Shown in pieces: positions 10,380-22,740 of a stretch of DNA of 64,000 nt. A program made the position numbers and the translations under genes. The DNA comes from Tetrastigma voinierianum (Eukaryota; Streptophyta; Magnoliopsida; Vitales; Vitaceae): assembly GCA_016808115.1 (NCBI GenBank), contig JAEQBH010002183.1:522563-586562 (forward strand), in the 5' to 3' direction. The notes beneath the pieces were generated by a model. It was not told where the DNA came from, ran no database searches, and worked only from the letters and a program-made list of their open reading frames with translations. Within the stretch, counting starts at the first letter, position 1; each line of letters begins with the position of its first letter.

Positions 10380-11110
10380 CTTCACATCCGATTCCGACTA
10401 GCGGAAGACCTCAGAAGCCTCCTTATCCACTTCTTGAGACATAACAAGGATATCTTCGCGTGGAAGCAAGAGGACATGGGAGGGATTGACCCCGCAATCA
10501 TCACTCACAGACTAAACGTCAGTTCATCCTTCAAACCAGTCAAGCAAAAAAGAAGAAGTTTTGCTCACAGAAGAATAGCGATTAATATGAGGAGGTGGTG
10601 ACTCATCGAGCGGGTGCGTCAATTAGAGTACCCTTAATGGTTAGTCGCGTCGTACTCGTCCAGCGAGCGTGAATGGCGACTGCATGTGCCCGGCGTCAAT
10701 GAGGCATGCCACACAAGAATGGCTTCCCTACACCGGATCGACCTCATAGTAGACGCCCTTGTTTAGGCAAAGCTGAACTCCTCGGCTTCATGGATGCTTT
10801 CTCGATTGCTCTTGGATCAACATGGATCTCGGCTTTGACCAAGGAGAACCTCATTACGTCACGGGGCCCGAGGACTGTGCTATCGCGGTAATGCCTTTCG
10901 GACTAAAAGCAGCGAGGCTACCGGAGGTTGGTGAGCAAGATGTTTCGAAACAAATAGGGACATCTATGGAGGTATATATAGGCGACATGTTGGCGGAATC
11001 AGCTACGAGGAGTAAAATCAACTACGACGAGTCTGATATAGCCAATCCGGCAGGCATTCCAGATATCCCTAGTATAAACAGTCAATCCGCCCAATGCGCT
11101 TTCGAGTCTC
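10380..11110 (+). pseudogene. Element B reverse transcriptase remnant
   Basis: Blocks in order: LIHFLRHNKDIFAWKQEDMG followed by GIDPAIITHRLNV (10,417-10,520), FKPVKQKRRSFA, LHRIDLIVDAL, ELLGFMDAFSIALGS (10,770-10,820), MPFGLKAA (about 10,890), then MEVYIGDMLAES (10,967-11,000). The catalytic box, normally YIDDML, reads YIGDML, so one catalytic Asp is replaced by Gly. CAFESQMENSGFIVNKLLN and NPDKIKVVL follow (11,090-11,180). Stops and frameshifts interrupt it. Firm family assignment, certainly inactive. Confidence 0.93.
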
Positions 11111-11949
11111 AAATGGAAAATTCGGGTTTTATAGTCAACAAACTGCTGAATAGAGTAAACCCTGACAAGATAAAAGTCGTGCTCACATGTCATCGCACAA
11201 ACATAAAAGGAAGTCCAACGCCTAACCTGAAGGATAGTCGCGCTGCCGCTGTAGTCCATGGCGAGATGCGTCACTTCTTCCAGGCCTCAAAAGCTTTCCA
11301 CCGGGATTTACGACCGCCAAGAAGCATTCGCAGTTGTTAAACTTATCCGAGCCTCCCCATTACGTAACCCTGAGGGAGAGAGCTCTTACTCAGACCGGCG
11401 CCTAAATTTCAACCAAATATTGTCCCAACAAGATTAAAGATCGAGGCAAAAGACCTAATCTAGTCAATATCGCAGCCCGAAATTGAGATATGAGAGTAGA
11501 TCCAAAGATGGAGAATTAATCCTAGCATTGGTAACCACAAAATTAAAAACTCGCCTTTACTTCCAAGCTCATACCATTGAAATCCTAACATAATAATTCT
11601 AATGAAGTGTGTGCTACACAAACCTGAGACCTCGATGGTCAGATGAAGTTGTACACAGAAATGAGCGAGTTCGACATAAGATACAAACCAAAAACATCAA
11701 TAAAGGGTGATCTGCAAACTTCACATGGAATTACCCTACAGAGCTTGTCGAAGTCGCTTCAAACGACGCCCACCTCCCATTTGAGGCTGCCGTTAGATCA
11801 AACGCTAATGCATTAAGGGAGTGGAAGCATCTAATTGACCTCTCTATAAGGAATAGAGATAACGAATATGCCCCAAGATTCGTTCCCGAGCCTCCAATAA
11901 CGAGGTGTGTCGGTATGCGTCGTTATAGGCCGGGCTTAACCTCGCTCGT
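11111..11949 (+). pseudogene. Element B RNase H region, cut by element C
   Basis: After the RT thumb (HFFQASKAFHRD, about 11,270-11,300) the frames carry scattered RNase H-like pieces, including LHKPETSM and a stretch around YKPKTSIKGDLQ (about 11,680-11,715), corresponding to the ILxKPExSGRL and YxPRTSIKGQ blocks of Tat elements. Many stops. The region ends abruptly at 11,949 where the LTR of element C begins; the reading is picked up again after 27,744. Confidence 0.75.
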
Positions 11950-14831
11950 TGATCGACCAAAACACATGTACAAGAGTAAATCATTTTAAATTTTGGTTTT
12001 GGCCCAAATATATCAAAGTGGGCATAGTCGACAAGTAATAAATCGATTTAAGTCCAGATATCCATCCCACAGATCTCAAGAATTTCCAGATCAACTACCC
12101 CGACCACTCAAGCTCCATACTATTTGAACCATATAACATGATATGGTGTCGTACCTAAGAAGTCGTGAAATATACATTATATAAAAAAATGAACAAGCAA
12201 ATAAACCTAAATCTAAAGAGAATAATGAATAAAGAATAGTTAAGAAAATAATGGAAATCGAATAGTCATCATAGAGTACACATTAAGATCAATGCTATCA
12301 GGAAGTATCAATTCCCCGTTGTTAGCACTGTTAATTTACTTGTGTGTTTCGCATTTTTAGAATCTGGCCCAAGGCGTTTAGTTATACAAATTTGATCTCC
12401 ACACACTCCACATTTCCCATTATCTACTCTTCCCATTCCTCGGTCACGTGGAACAGAGATAACTACTTTAAAAAGTGACTTCCTAAACTGGTATTTTTCT
12501 TTGCAATACTTCATACCATTTTACTGGACCGTAAACCTTAGCTCCCAAGTTATCTGGCCACAAGGATATAAAACTTCCAGTTACTCTTCTCAAAATTAGA
12601 ATAGATCACCCTCTCCTTGATTAGATCCTCAAATGCAACACTGGATCGGGCCTCGCTTATCCGACCGAGGTGAACTCTTTGCTGTTTAAAATTGATAACC
12701 TGCTCAACTCACTTTGATTTCAAGTGAGGAGGATTTATCAAATAAACTTACAAAGCCTTCATTAGATCTCTAATAACAAAGTTAATATACCTTTCCAAAA
12801 GAAATGTTCATAACCCCAGACTGGCTATCTCTGGTGGTCACTGTGAGGACCTCCTCAAATCGAGCAATGAAACAAATTTCTAAATCTGTATAAGAAATCG
12901 ATATATTCATCAAAAAACTTTAAACCCATAACCTGTAAAGTAAATTCATAAACTGGAATTCACAATTTGGTTTAAAACAACTACACGTGAGATAATTTCG
13001 ACAATATCTACTGTAATTCGGCTTCAGCTCTCACCATCAATTACACGCTTACGCATTCCTCTAATCAAAAGAATAATCGCAAATTGAAATCGAAATTCTG
13101 GGCCCCGTAAATTGTCCGAACTTCAAACATTCCAGTAGTAATTAAAAGAACAGACTCCGCATCTCGCCTTCCGTCGAAAAACATAACATCCAATTCAAAG
13201 AAAACGAAACTCCAAACGATAAATCTAATCTAACTTAACCATCAACATTGAAGCAAGAGATATGAAAAGAAAAAACTAAAAGAAAATAAAAGAAATGAGC
13301 CTTCAGCCTACCTTGTACCCTCTCGTCTGTGTCGCGCCTGAAGCTACTTTTAAGGAGTCGGTAGCCACAGATGATAGGTTTCTCACTGGGTCTTAATCCC
13401 AATGCGCCTTTGTGGATTTCCAAGTGGACTGGCCTATATTGTGTTCGGTAGTCGCGATTTCAACTCCCTTTGTCGCTGACATCATCCATGTCGCGATGAC
13501 ATCGATCTTTACCGCCGCGAGCATCAGCTTAAGTCTTCTCGTACTTTCCGAATCGTTGTTTCTCGATGTCACACTTCATCTCGCTCGCCGCTACATCAGC
13601 TTATGCCTTTGCAGGTTTTCAATTAGTTCTCTTGATATCGCGACATCGACACGCCGCTGTTCACAAATTTCAAGTCATCTGCAGCCTTCAACCTGATGTC
13701 TCTCTTGAGCATCGCAGATCAAGATCTCGCCGCCGGTCGCCATAGTTCCCACAGTCAACTTCGTCGCTTCATAATGTCAGCGGTTAACAACCTATCGTCG
13801 TGATATCAACTCGCCACCGCATGCTTCAATCTTGTGAGCCACTGGATTCCCCTCAATCATCGCTTCTTGATGGAGCATCAATTCCTTTGTCACGACAACA
13901 TCTCATGTGTTTGCAAATTTCTTCAACTCGGGCGCCGCTTCATGATGTCGTGACATCAATCTCTTATCGCTGGCTATCGCCTTTATGGATCCGAGAGTTT
14001 TCACTTGTCGTTGTTGCTCGCGACATCAACCCCTGATCGCTACATCACTCTGGTACGACTACAGGTCTCAATCAAGCTCGCTCCCGATGTCACATCAATC
14101 TCTCGCCGCGATATCACCTTATGGCTCCAGCCTTTGAACTTGTCCTTCATCACCGCTACATTGATCTCACGTCGCGATATCAACTTATGTCATCCTCGTA
14201 GTTTTAAACTTCAGGTTCTCGGCGTCGCGACTTCGACTTTGTCAGCGACATCACTTTTAAGGAACTACAACCTTAAACCGGCGCAAGTCTCATGTTGCGA
14301 CCTCATCTCCCGTCAAATCACTTTATGTCTCCGAGGCTTCATAACTCGGGTCAAGCATGTCGCACTCATTACTTCTCCGTCAGCGGCAATACCAATTCAC
14401 AAATGGGCCATCTTTTCACATCCGCTTCATAGCGCCCGTGTGCTTTCGCCGGGCGACCGCCTCGTCGCTGGTTATCAACCTTTGTCGCGACATCATGATG
14501 TTGTCGCTACATCATTTCTAAGTTTCTACCAACTCAAATATCATTCGCGATCAACGCCGCACCTCGCATCAAATTTTCTTCCTTTTTCCCGTATATGTCA
14601 CCTCATAACTATCAGAGAACCCTAAAACCGTAACATTAGTTAACCACGCTTTCATTTCCCGCCGCTATTTTCTACATTTGTACTGCTTAGTCATTGTATT
14701 TTCCACTGCATTTTCTTCTTCTTTTATAATTCCCTACAAATAATAGATTATAGAGGCTTATATTATTAATTATTCATTTTTACATTAAAATCAAATTAAA
14801 AATGGACTAAAATAGATGACTTTGCTTCATC
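11950..14831 (-). repeat. 3' LTR of element C
   Basis: Begins TGATCGACC and ends near TTCATCA. It is collinear with 24,880-27,744, sharing AAAAAAATGAACAAGCAAAT, ACATTAAGATCAATGCTAT, CACCCTCTCCTTGATTAGAT and the palindrome array. At about 2.9 kb it is long even for an Athila-type LTR. The two copies differ mostly by short insertions and deletions. Frames such as 12,308-12,514 and 14,005-14,625 are by-products of this repeat. Confidence 0.9.
13430..14560. repeat. Palindrome array (TGTCGCGACA type) in the 3' LTR of C
   Basis: A low-copy array of degenerate units of roughly 60-75 bases, each holding one or two copies of TGTCGCGACATC or a close variant, with linkers such as CTTATG and CTTCA. An intact decamer lies at 14,483-14,492. 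Variants include GATATCGCGACATCG near 13,630, GATGTCGTGACATCA near 13,945 and TTTGTCACGACAACA near 13,888. TGTCGCGACA is its own reverse complement and contains the NruI hexamer TCGCGA. Confidence 0.8.
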
Positions 14832-16400
14832 AAACAACTTAAAGTTTTGCTTGTCCTCGCTGTGTAAAGAAAAAATAAAGAATTGTTTCATTCAAACAAA
14901 ATAAAGAAAATTTTGGCGGACATTTTTCTCGTTTGTTCTACAGTGGGTATTCGATTTAATTGTCACAATGTATGCATATTTTCGTACATCTAGCTTCAAG
15001 TCCAGCTTCAAGGTTAGTTTCTACTCTTCATAGTATACAAAACTAAACTGTTGAAATTGTTTTACAAACAATTTAATCATTAAATCCTGTTGAATAATAG
15101 ATTATTTTCCTTTCTCATTTTCATACTGAGTCACTTAACTCCCTAAAGTCCTTCAGCTTTGGATTGCTTCCATATTTCCAAATTCCATAGTTTGTTTTTC
15201 ATAATGATCTCCACTAATGTAGGTGATTTCAAATTCCCGCATCAATCAGTCTGGGGTCAGACAGTTAGGCTCTGGGTACGGGTAGGACAAGTGAAATTTC
15301 TAGGGTTAAAATTACCCTCACTTTCCTCCTCTTTCCCGCCTTCCCTTTCTTGTAGTCTTCTCCTAATAAACTCCCCTAAACTTCATGTTCGGGGCCATCT
15401 CTTTGATTTCTCTCAATTCAACCCAGATGCCCCCATTTCTCACTTGTAATTCCATCGGGAAATTTCCCTTTGTTTGTCACCATTCAGTGATAGTGCAATG
15501 TTTTAACTTTTAAGCCACACCTTAGCTTAACTCCTGGGTTAGTAGCCCCACTGTATGGTGACATTAGGGTACTAGGTGTTGAAACACCCCTAAGAACTTA
15601 ATTTGTTCAAGAGAGTTAGCCACAAGAAAAACTTATCCCTATATGTTTCCTCTTTTCTATTGCATTTTCTCGCTTCTTTGCCTTTTCTATTCCCTTTTTG
15701 AGTTCCTCAAAACATATAATTCCCCAAACTTCATTTCTTTCTTCCTTCCTCCTTGAATTCAATCAGGTTCTTACTCGAAGGATTGATTTAGGATGAGTCA
15801 GGGTTTCACTGTCTATTTTTTTAAAAAATAAGCTTGTTGGCCCACCTCCCTGAACTGCATATGCATCAAAGATATTAAGAATGATGCACAGGAATGGCCT
15901 AAACCATCCAAGAATGGTCGCATCATCTCTCACACCTCGCAGACGCCTAGGATTTCGCCCTCAATCAATAATCTAACAAATTCTAGAATTTACTTGAACA
16001 ATTGTGACTAACCATAAGGAGTACCTTGACTCATTCAAGGATGAGTAGTTAAATTAATTGATATTCATCAAAGTTCCTCACTTCTATTGTTCATACCTGC
16101 AAACTCAAAAATACATGTTTTGTTCCTTCTATTGTATTACTTTCCCTCTATTCCTGACTTAGCAGACTTAAGTAACTTTTGCACCTTGTGTCTCAATTAA
16201 ACTGTATTCATTTGGCCCTTATTCTACAATTTTTCTGCATTTCAGCTTATTCTTAATCTAACTGCTTCATTCAATTCACTCATGATCTCAAAGAAGCGCT
16301 TATTCCCGGAACTAATTTCTACTCTAATTTCCTAACTTATGCAACCAAAGCAACACAACATTGAACAAACAAATTCAAAATAGCACGCACACAACAATTC
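14832..16400. other. Element C 3' spacer, no gene recognised
   Basis: Pyrimidine-biased sequence between the 3' LTR and the env-position region. No convincing frame on either strand; 15,159-15,449 is an antisense frame of low complexity. A polypurine tract should adjoin 14,832 on the minus strand, but none is clear. Confidence 0.5.
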
Positions 16401-18300
16401 AATTCAAGTTTCTTATTTTATTTATGATTCAATTGCAACAGTTGGATACAATTCAAATAAGAATAAGAGGGTAAAGAAGGTTAGGCAGGGAGAAGGTCTA
16501 TTTTTTTCTTTTGAAATAGCCAGGAGCAAAGATGTTGGGGGGATCTAGGTCTAGTGTACCTAAATGAGCTGGGAATTCTGGAATTTTCATTTCTCTTCTT
16601 TCCTTTCTCTTCTTGGTTTCCTTCTCCATTTTTCAATAAAATCTTTAATAGAGAGATCAACCTTTTGTTCAACTCATCCCGCCTTCCCAAGCCACATTCT
16701 ATCAGATTTCCATTTTGAATGGTTACACCTCAGAATTTGGAAAGATTGTTGTTAATCAGATCTAAGTTTTCCACCCATTCTTTGCCTATAGGATTCCTCA
16801 GATCTTTCGCTTCGTCCCTATCATCCACCCCCTTCTCAAATCCTCTTCGTAGAGACTCAGATAAAACTTGAATCCTTGATCTCGCTCCCCAAATTTGGCT
16901 TTCGTCTCGTATTCTTTTCTTTATCAGTGTTAAAGTTGAGAGAAATCACGCTCAAACTTGGTTGTTATAAAAGCCTAAGGACTGAGTTTCAGCTTCAGAA
17001 TAGATTGTGATCTCTTTCCTTCATTTCTTTCTTAAATTCCTCCCCTTGTTGCTTCAAAATTTTTCTCATCTGTTCCTCTCTTCCTGCTCAAATTTCTTCT
17101 CCCCACCCGTTTCTCTCTTAGTAGCTCAATCTCATGCCCTTCTCCTCGTTTAGCTCTTCTCCCACTGCTGGTCTTTCTTTTCAATTCTTTCATAAATTCG
17201 CCTTCTTCGAATTCCTCGCTTTAGGTTCCACTCTTTTCCTGCTTTTCATCCATTCTCTTTGCATGGCATCGAGAGCTCCAATATCGAATCGCCTCTCACA
17301 GGCTCCTTGAGCTTTCCAGCTGTGTTCTCTGCTCGTACGTGAGGAGAACCGGCTAAGAGAATGGAGAGTTCATTGGGCTACCTTCATCCCCGCCTTCATC
17401 ACTCGCAAACATACTATTGTTGTCGTGAGTTTTCCGTGCTCGCCTCCGAGATCAAAGAACCCTCCGAGTCTCCTTTCTCGGTTCTCTCAGGCTTGGGCTT
17501 CATCTCTCGCTTCTCTACCAAAGACTCTTCTTTCCGGTTCTGGTCCTTGCTAACTCTGTCAAGGAGTGGTGAAGCCTCGCATTTCTTCATTCTAAATTCC
17601 TTCAAGCACTCGCCTTCAAGCATACAGAACGTTGATTGTCATTCGGGTGAGGAATAAGACCTCTTTTGTTCCCTTCATAGATATCACTCTCATGATAGAA
17701 ATTCTCTATGACAACCCTATATTGATCTTGTATCCTTTTAAGATGGTATACAAGAACACAGCTCTTCTTTGCTTTCATCAGGTAATACATAGTTTTATGG
17801 GAACTTCAAAACAGGCTGTGAAGTAAAACCATACTCGTCTCTCAGGCCGAGGCTTCTGCTCACTCGTTTCGGCCTTCCTTCTTCTTGGTTTAACTGCACC
17901 TTACCATTAGTGAGCTCTTGGTGTTCCTTTCCAGTAATCCGTTTTCATCGCTTTCTTGAATTTGAGCCATGCTTGTACACTCGCTTATGCCATAGCCCGC
18001 TGATGGCCTTAAATTTCATATGAAACCACTTAACATAAACCGCCTCCATCCTTCCTTCCTACCTAAATTTGAATAAAACTCTCTACTGTTGTCGATAATT
18101 CCCCGATTTTTGGTGTGCGCAGAGACTCCCTCCCATCCTCTCTGCTCTATTCATCTCCTTGAAAGGAGTAACAAGATTTTTGAATCTCCTCTCTCGCGAC
18201 AAACCCCTCATAGCATAATATTTCTCTTTCCATCGGGAGGTAAGCTTCGCCTGACACTAAATCTTCTACTCTTCTTCTTCTCTCATCTTTCCCTTCCTTT
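16401..18300 (-). pseudogene. Element C 3' (env-position) ORF remnant
   Basis: Athila elements carry an extra ORF between pol and the 3' LTR, often called env-like. Reading the minus strand from about 18,240 down, one sees EREILCYEGFVAR, then after frameshifts IEQRGWEGVSAHTKNRGIID and NSREFYSNLGRKEGWRRFM (to about 18,030). This resembles the plant transposon-protein domain of Pfam family PF20167, recalled from memory, whose pattern is ERGWE...VREFYANL. Downstream are charged, low-complexity frames such as 17,414-17,623. I see no signal peptide or membrane segment, so an envelope function is not supported by this copy. Confidence 0.6.
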
Positions 18301-18714
18301 CTACTTTTCTCGCGAAGTTGCCTAACTTCTGTGTTTCCTCGATGGCACCTCTCCCGCTTTGTTCTTCCCGACGAATCTCATCTAACCGTTTTTCGCGGAG
18401 TTTCTTCTTTCTGCTTGTTCATGTTCCCCATAATCTCGTCTAGGTTAGGGACTAGGTGGTACCCCCAGCCATTGAAACGGAAGACAAGCTTTTCGAAGGG
18501 GCTGGAAAGCCATGCCTTCAGGGCTGAGATTCAAGGAAAAAAGGTGGAATAGCTATGTGGGTTTGAGGAATGAGAAAGTTTCCAACAGCTTGCAATTCAA
18601 TCAATGTTTGTGGGCTAATTACGCTTCATTAAGAACACGTCACAATTTCAATTTTGCTCTTTACCTGGAGGTCATTGAATTTAGGGCTTTTTAAAGTGAG
18701 CAGTTGGCACCTGT

Positions 18715-18960
18715 CGCTTTTTATGTCGCGACATACTATAGGATGTCGCGACAATACAAGGTTTCAGAAACTGCTTGAGGTGCTACTACATCCTTTCCAC
18801 TTTGGAAACTTAATTTCTATCACACTTACAATGGTGTCGCGCATATATACCTCTCTCCAATACTCTCCAGCTGTTCTTTTCAAACAAGTCACGAGATCAA
18901 TGTTTTGTGTCATGACATCACTTCTATGTCGCGACATAACCTTTCTGTCGCGACCTAGGC
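18715..18960. repeat. Cluster of TGTCGCGACA palindromes inside element C
   Basis: Perfect 14-base palindromes TATGTCGCGACATA at 18,722-18,735 and 18,925-18,938, the decamer at 18,744-18,753, a near copy CTGTCGCGACCT at about 18,944-18,955, and a variant GTGTCATGACATC near 18,908. It is the same motif as in the LTR arrays, about 4 kb from the nearer LTR. Confidence 0.8.
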
Positions 18961-19769
18961 CCTTAACTCAATGATCTCAAGAACCTTTTCCTCTTATTGT
19001 TCCTAACCCTTTTAGACATTACTTCAGGCATCTCCAAGCAAAGATTTAACAAGCAATTAAAGTATATCTATTAATCAAGGTTAGGATTATTACTCCCTTC
19101 TCATGTGGTGACTTTTCGCGTAAGTTGTCGATCACTCGTGATCGCCTTGCCATTCATATTCAAACTTAGCTGCTTTTACCGCAATATTCAAGAAAAACTG
19201 ATTAACTGAATGATTTTTAAAAAATTCAAATCTATCCTTATAAAAACAAATCAATCTAATTCTGCTAAACTAAAGAAAAATATTTCAAAACTTGTGCGTA
19301 AAATTAAATCCTCTGCTGGTCGCCTCCCATTAGCCGTCGCTTTGAGTCCTTAGCCGACTCACATTGTGGGTACTCTTCCTTTTCCCCAAGAATCACGCGG
19401 AGTTCCTCATTTTCCTTCCCCGTTTAGATAATGCTTTAACCTCCGTCCATCACCTTGAAATTCCTTCCTCCAAGACGCCCTCGTTGTCACCGCCCAAATG
19501 TAGTACTTTGTGACACCACCGTATGGCCCATTCCAATCGATTTTAATTTCCTCGAAACAAATTTCAAATAGAATTAAACAAGAGAACTTGTCTCCTGCCT
19601 AACCCTTCAAAATTCTCCTGAATTGTTTTCTTACTTCTTTTGTCTTGTCTTTTGTATGATACTCTAGTACACTATAGGCTTCATTTCGCTCTTCCAATTC
19701 GCACATTGGAGTAATCTTTCTTCCTCGCGGCTTAAACTAAGTTTAACTTCATGGCCCACATTGCCTTGT
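18961..19769. other. Element C pol-to-env spacer, nothing recognised
   Basis: AT-rich, stop-dense on both strands. The integrase C-terminal domain would be expected near 19,500-19,770 on the minus strand, but I cannot read it. Confidence 0.45.
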
Positions 19770-20350
19770 ATTCTAATTCAAGAGGTAGATGACATGGTTC
19801 GCTAAAACAACTCTCAGACTGGGACATTCCAATGGGGTTTTGTATGGCAAATTCGTAGCTTCTCCAAAGTGCAGACCATCAAGTTTGGAAGACCAATTCT
19901 TCCCGGCTGAGCTCACAGATTTTTCAAGTGACTTTTGATCTCCCCGTTGAAATTTCTCGCTTGTCCATCGTCCTGGATGATAAGCTAAACTCATTACATG
20001 CTCGATCCCATACCGCTTCATGAGTTTTGCAAATATTTTGCTTCTGCAAAAGGGTTCCCATCACTAATGATAGTTCTGGGTGTTCCAAATCGCTTCAAAA
20101 TATTCTTTCTGCAAGAAACTCACAACCGTTAGCATCATTCCTCGGACAAGCCATCAAGCTTCACCCATTTGGAAACGAATCTACCGCAGCGCATGTATAG
20201 GTTTCAAATGATGGTGGAAGGTCCCATAAAATCTATTCCCCCATACATCAAAATTTGTATCACCACTTTCGAGGCATTTCATTCCCGCGCGATATTCCCA
20301 ATCTTTTGACATCTATCACACACTTAACCCATCAAAGACAAATCCTCGTA
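19770..20350 (-). pseudogene. Element C integrase remnant
   Basis: Integrase joins the new DNA copy to the chromosome in the nucleus. On the minus strand, from high to low coordinate: the zinc-binding pair as VCDRCQKIGNIAR (about 20,290-20,335), the first catalytic Asp in GIDFMGP (about 20,220-20,240), the second in RFGTPRTIISDG (about 20,055-20,095), then the frame MKRYGIEHVMSLAYHP (about 19,975-20,021) and EKSVSSAGKNWSSKLDGLHF and YKTPLECP (19,800-19,930). Both Asp residues are visible in different frames. The catalytic Glu region reads GRWTSEKFQR, where GQxEVSNRE is expected. Multiple frameshifts. Confidence 0.92.
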
Positions 20351-20839
20351 AGATGGAGTGGGCGCAACAGGTCCCCATCGAAAGGTTCAAGAATGGCTCT
20401 CTCCTAAAAATGTCCCCCATATGGTGATGCATGGCATTCATTTATAATGTTGCCTTGTTCACTTTCCGCACATCTTCTTATTATCATGTCAAGACTTCTC
20501 GAATAATAATGGCCATCCCAAATATAGTACCCGTTGTCAGCCTGAGTTTCCTTTCTCTCAAAGGTGAAGCACTCAAGGCATTACTTCACAGCTTTTATAA
20601 TCTACAATATCAAGATACCATGAAGTTGAAACTTAAACAATTGCTCATCCGGGAAGTTCTCATAACACCAAGCATTTTCTCCTTCATATCACGCTTGACT
20701 CTCGACAAGCAATCATCACATCAAGCCACATCCCTCATCCTTGGGATTTCCAAATCACTTCGCAGTCAAGACTCCACCTATCACTCCTGACCACTCATTC
20801 TTGACATCAAGCATTCGACGCTTCAGATGATCGAAAGCA
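20351..20839 (-). pseudogene. Element C RNase H-integrase connector remnant
   Basis: The minus-strand reading gives ENFPDEQLFKFQ near 20,640-20,680, the block (xFPDEQL) that links RNase H to the integrase zinc finger in Athila-type pol. The rest is scrambled. The plus-strand frame 20,431-20,790 is antisense to it. Confidence 0.6.
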
Positions 20840-21049
20840 GAATCATTACCAGCATGAGATCCTAAAATGTACTCTAAATTTTTCACAAGCAAATACATTA
20901 GTGGCTAGCATCTCCTTTTCGGCTGATGTCAGTAGTTCTTGTGCTTCATTGAAGGTCTTACTAGCATAGTATATGGCCTCGGTTATGCTTTCTTTCGCCT
21001 CTTCAACATAGCCTCCCATGGCAAATCACTAGCATCACACATTATTATT
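20840..21049 (-). pseudogene. Element C RNase H remnant
   Basis: The minus strand reads ITEAIYYASKTFNEAQELLT followed by a frame containing EKEMLAT and EKFR, matching the YYASKTLxxAQ...EKELLAVVFAxxKFR pattern of Ty3/gypsy RNase H, which removes the RNA strand of the RNA-DNA hybrid. The expected C-terminal VADHLSRL is not readable. It lies between RT and integrase, as expected. Confidence 0.8.
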
Positions 21050-21950
21050 TCAAATCCCCGATCCCATTCCTTGGCAGCCCATTATGTGTTTCAGATTCAA
21101 CTGTCTTGATTTCTTCAAAAGCATTCTGGCAGAGTCATCAAATTGAACCTCGTGATTCTTTCCAAGAATCAGATGGTCCGCTATTTTTGAAAAGTCTTGA
21201 TGAACTCCTGTAAAATCCAAACATGCCCCAAGAAGCTTCTTACTCCTCTTCACCGTGGTGTGGTGCAAGAGTTTTGGAGCACGGATACCCGATCGTCAAC
21301 TTCTAGTCCAAGAGCGTAACTTTTACGCCTACAACGTTACCTTTCCATTACCATAAATGGCATTTTTCCCAATTCAAGCGTTAGCCGCTGTCTCGTGATC
21401 TTTGAAGTAATTGCTTTCCGGAGATTGTTTAACATTGATCAAAGTCGGATCCATACACAAGAAAGTCATCCATGAAATTTCCATCACTTCTTCAACCAAA
21501 CTGAATATAGACATCATACACCTCTGGAATGTAGTTGGAGCTACATAGCCCAAATGGCATCCTTCTAAAGGCAAAGGTACCATAAGGGCATGTGAATGTG
21601 GTCTTCTTGATCCTCAGTGCAAGAGCAATCGATTGTATCCTCGAAAGTACCCATCCAGAAACAAAAGTGAGGGTGTCTCGCTTAACCTCGTCCTAGCATC
21701 CGATCAATGAAGGGCAAAGGAAATGATCTTTTTCTCGTATCGTGGTTCACTCCTATAATCAATGCATACCTCCATCCTCACATCGTTTTGAATCAATTCA
21801 TTTTTTTCATTTCTAACACAAGAATCCCCTTTCTTTGGCAACCACATAATCGGGCCTGCCCAAGGATCATTCGAAATAGCATGATAAAACCAAAGATTTA
21901 AACAATTTGAGTACCTCCTTCGACTACTTCTTCATCATTGATTCGGCCTC
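21050..21950 (-). pseudogene. Element C reverse transcriptase remnant
   Basis: A 69-residue frame (21,374-21,583) reads GCHLGYVAPTTFQRCMMSIF, then VEEVMEIS, matching MPFGLCNAPATFQRCMMSIF of Athila RT with one substitution cluster. The catalytic box is intact as FMDDFLVYG at about 21,450-21,480, but in a shifted frame. A second frame (21,050-21,268) reads LGACLDFTGVHQDFSKIADH and VQFDDSARMLLKK, matching the thumb block LGHxGFYRRFIKDFSKIA. The N-terminal half (21,600-22,600) is poorly readable. Inactive because of frameshifts. Confidence 0.92.
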
Positions 21951-22740
21951 AGGTTCCACAGATGGTTTTGAAGTCTTTTCTACAAGGTAATCTTATGCAT
22001 GCAAATCACGGACCGATGCTCCTTCAAATTTCTTCAATGGACCGTAAGCTAGCAATTCCTTATGCTTCCTTATAATATTTTCAAGACCTTGTTCCTCAAG
22101 ATCAATCGTAGTCCGTCGAATGATCACCGGTTTTTTCTTCTCAGAATTTAAGTACACATTTTAAATGACATGGCAACTCTTTCAAACTAGCCCTTCGTAC
22201 CGGTTTCTCGATGAATCTCCTTTTTTCAATATTTTCCCATTGTCGCTTTCGTTTTTGTTTCGTGCTCAAATACGCTTCTATAGAATGAAAAACCGTTGTA
22301 TGGAGATCTTAATAGACATCTTCAAGATACCGGGAATTCATCTCTTTTTCATCGATAAAAATCGGAGTATTACAATCCATTGGCATCATCAAGATTAAAG
22401 TATAGACAAAGCTTCTGCTACATTGCAACTTTCCTTGTCTCTGTCTATATTTTTCATACTTTTTATCAAGTTAAAAGCAGTTGTTTCTTCTCCAACCCTC
22501 AAGGTAAGAACTCGTGATGTCAATCGTATAAACAATAGCTAGAATGGTCTTCTCCCAATAGAAGGTGGGTACTTTGTGAATCTTCTTCCATGTCCGCACG
22601 ATGAAGTCTACCGGGAAAACAACTTCCCAATCGTTGACCAAGACATCTTCAATGACCTCTTCAAGTTTTACTCATCGATCCGTCTGCCATTTGAGTTATA
22701 AATAAACAGGGAGTAAGCCCCCAAACTTAGTTTCTCGCAA

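Noticed and set aside
13430..14560. CRISPR or bacterial operator array from evenly spaced palindromes
   Set aside because: The array is duplicated in two LTRs of a plant retrotransposon and units are degenerate throughout.
14005..14625. 206-residue plus frame
   Set aside because: Lies wholly in the palindrome array of an LTR, is low complexity, and is not kept in the second LTR copy.
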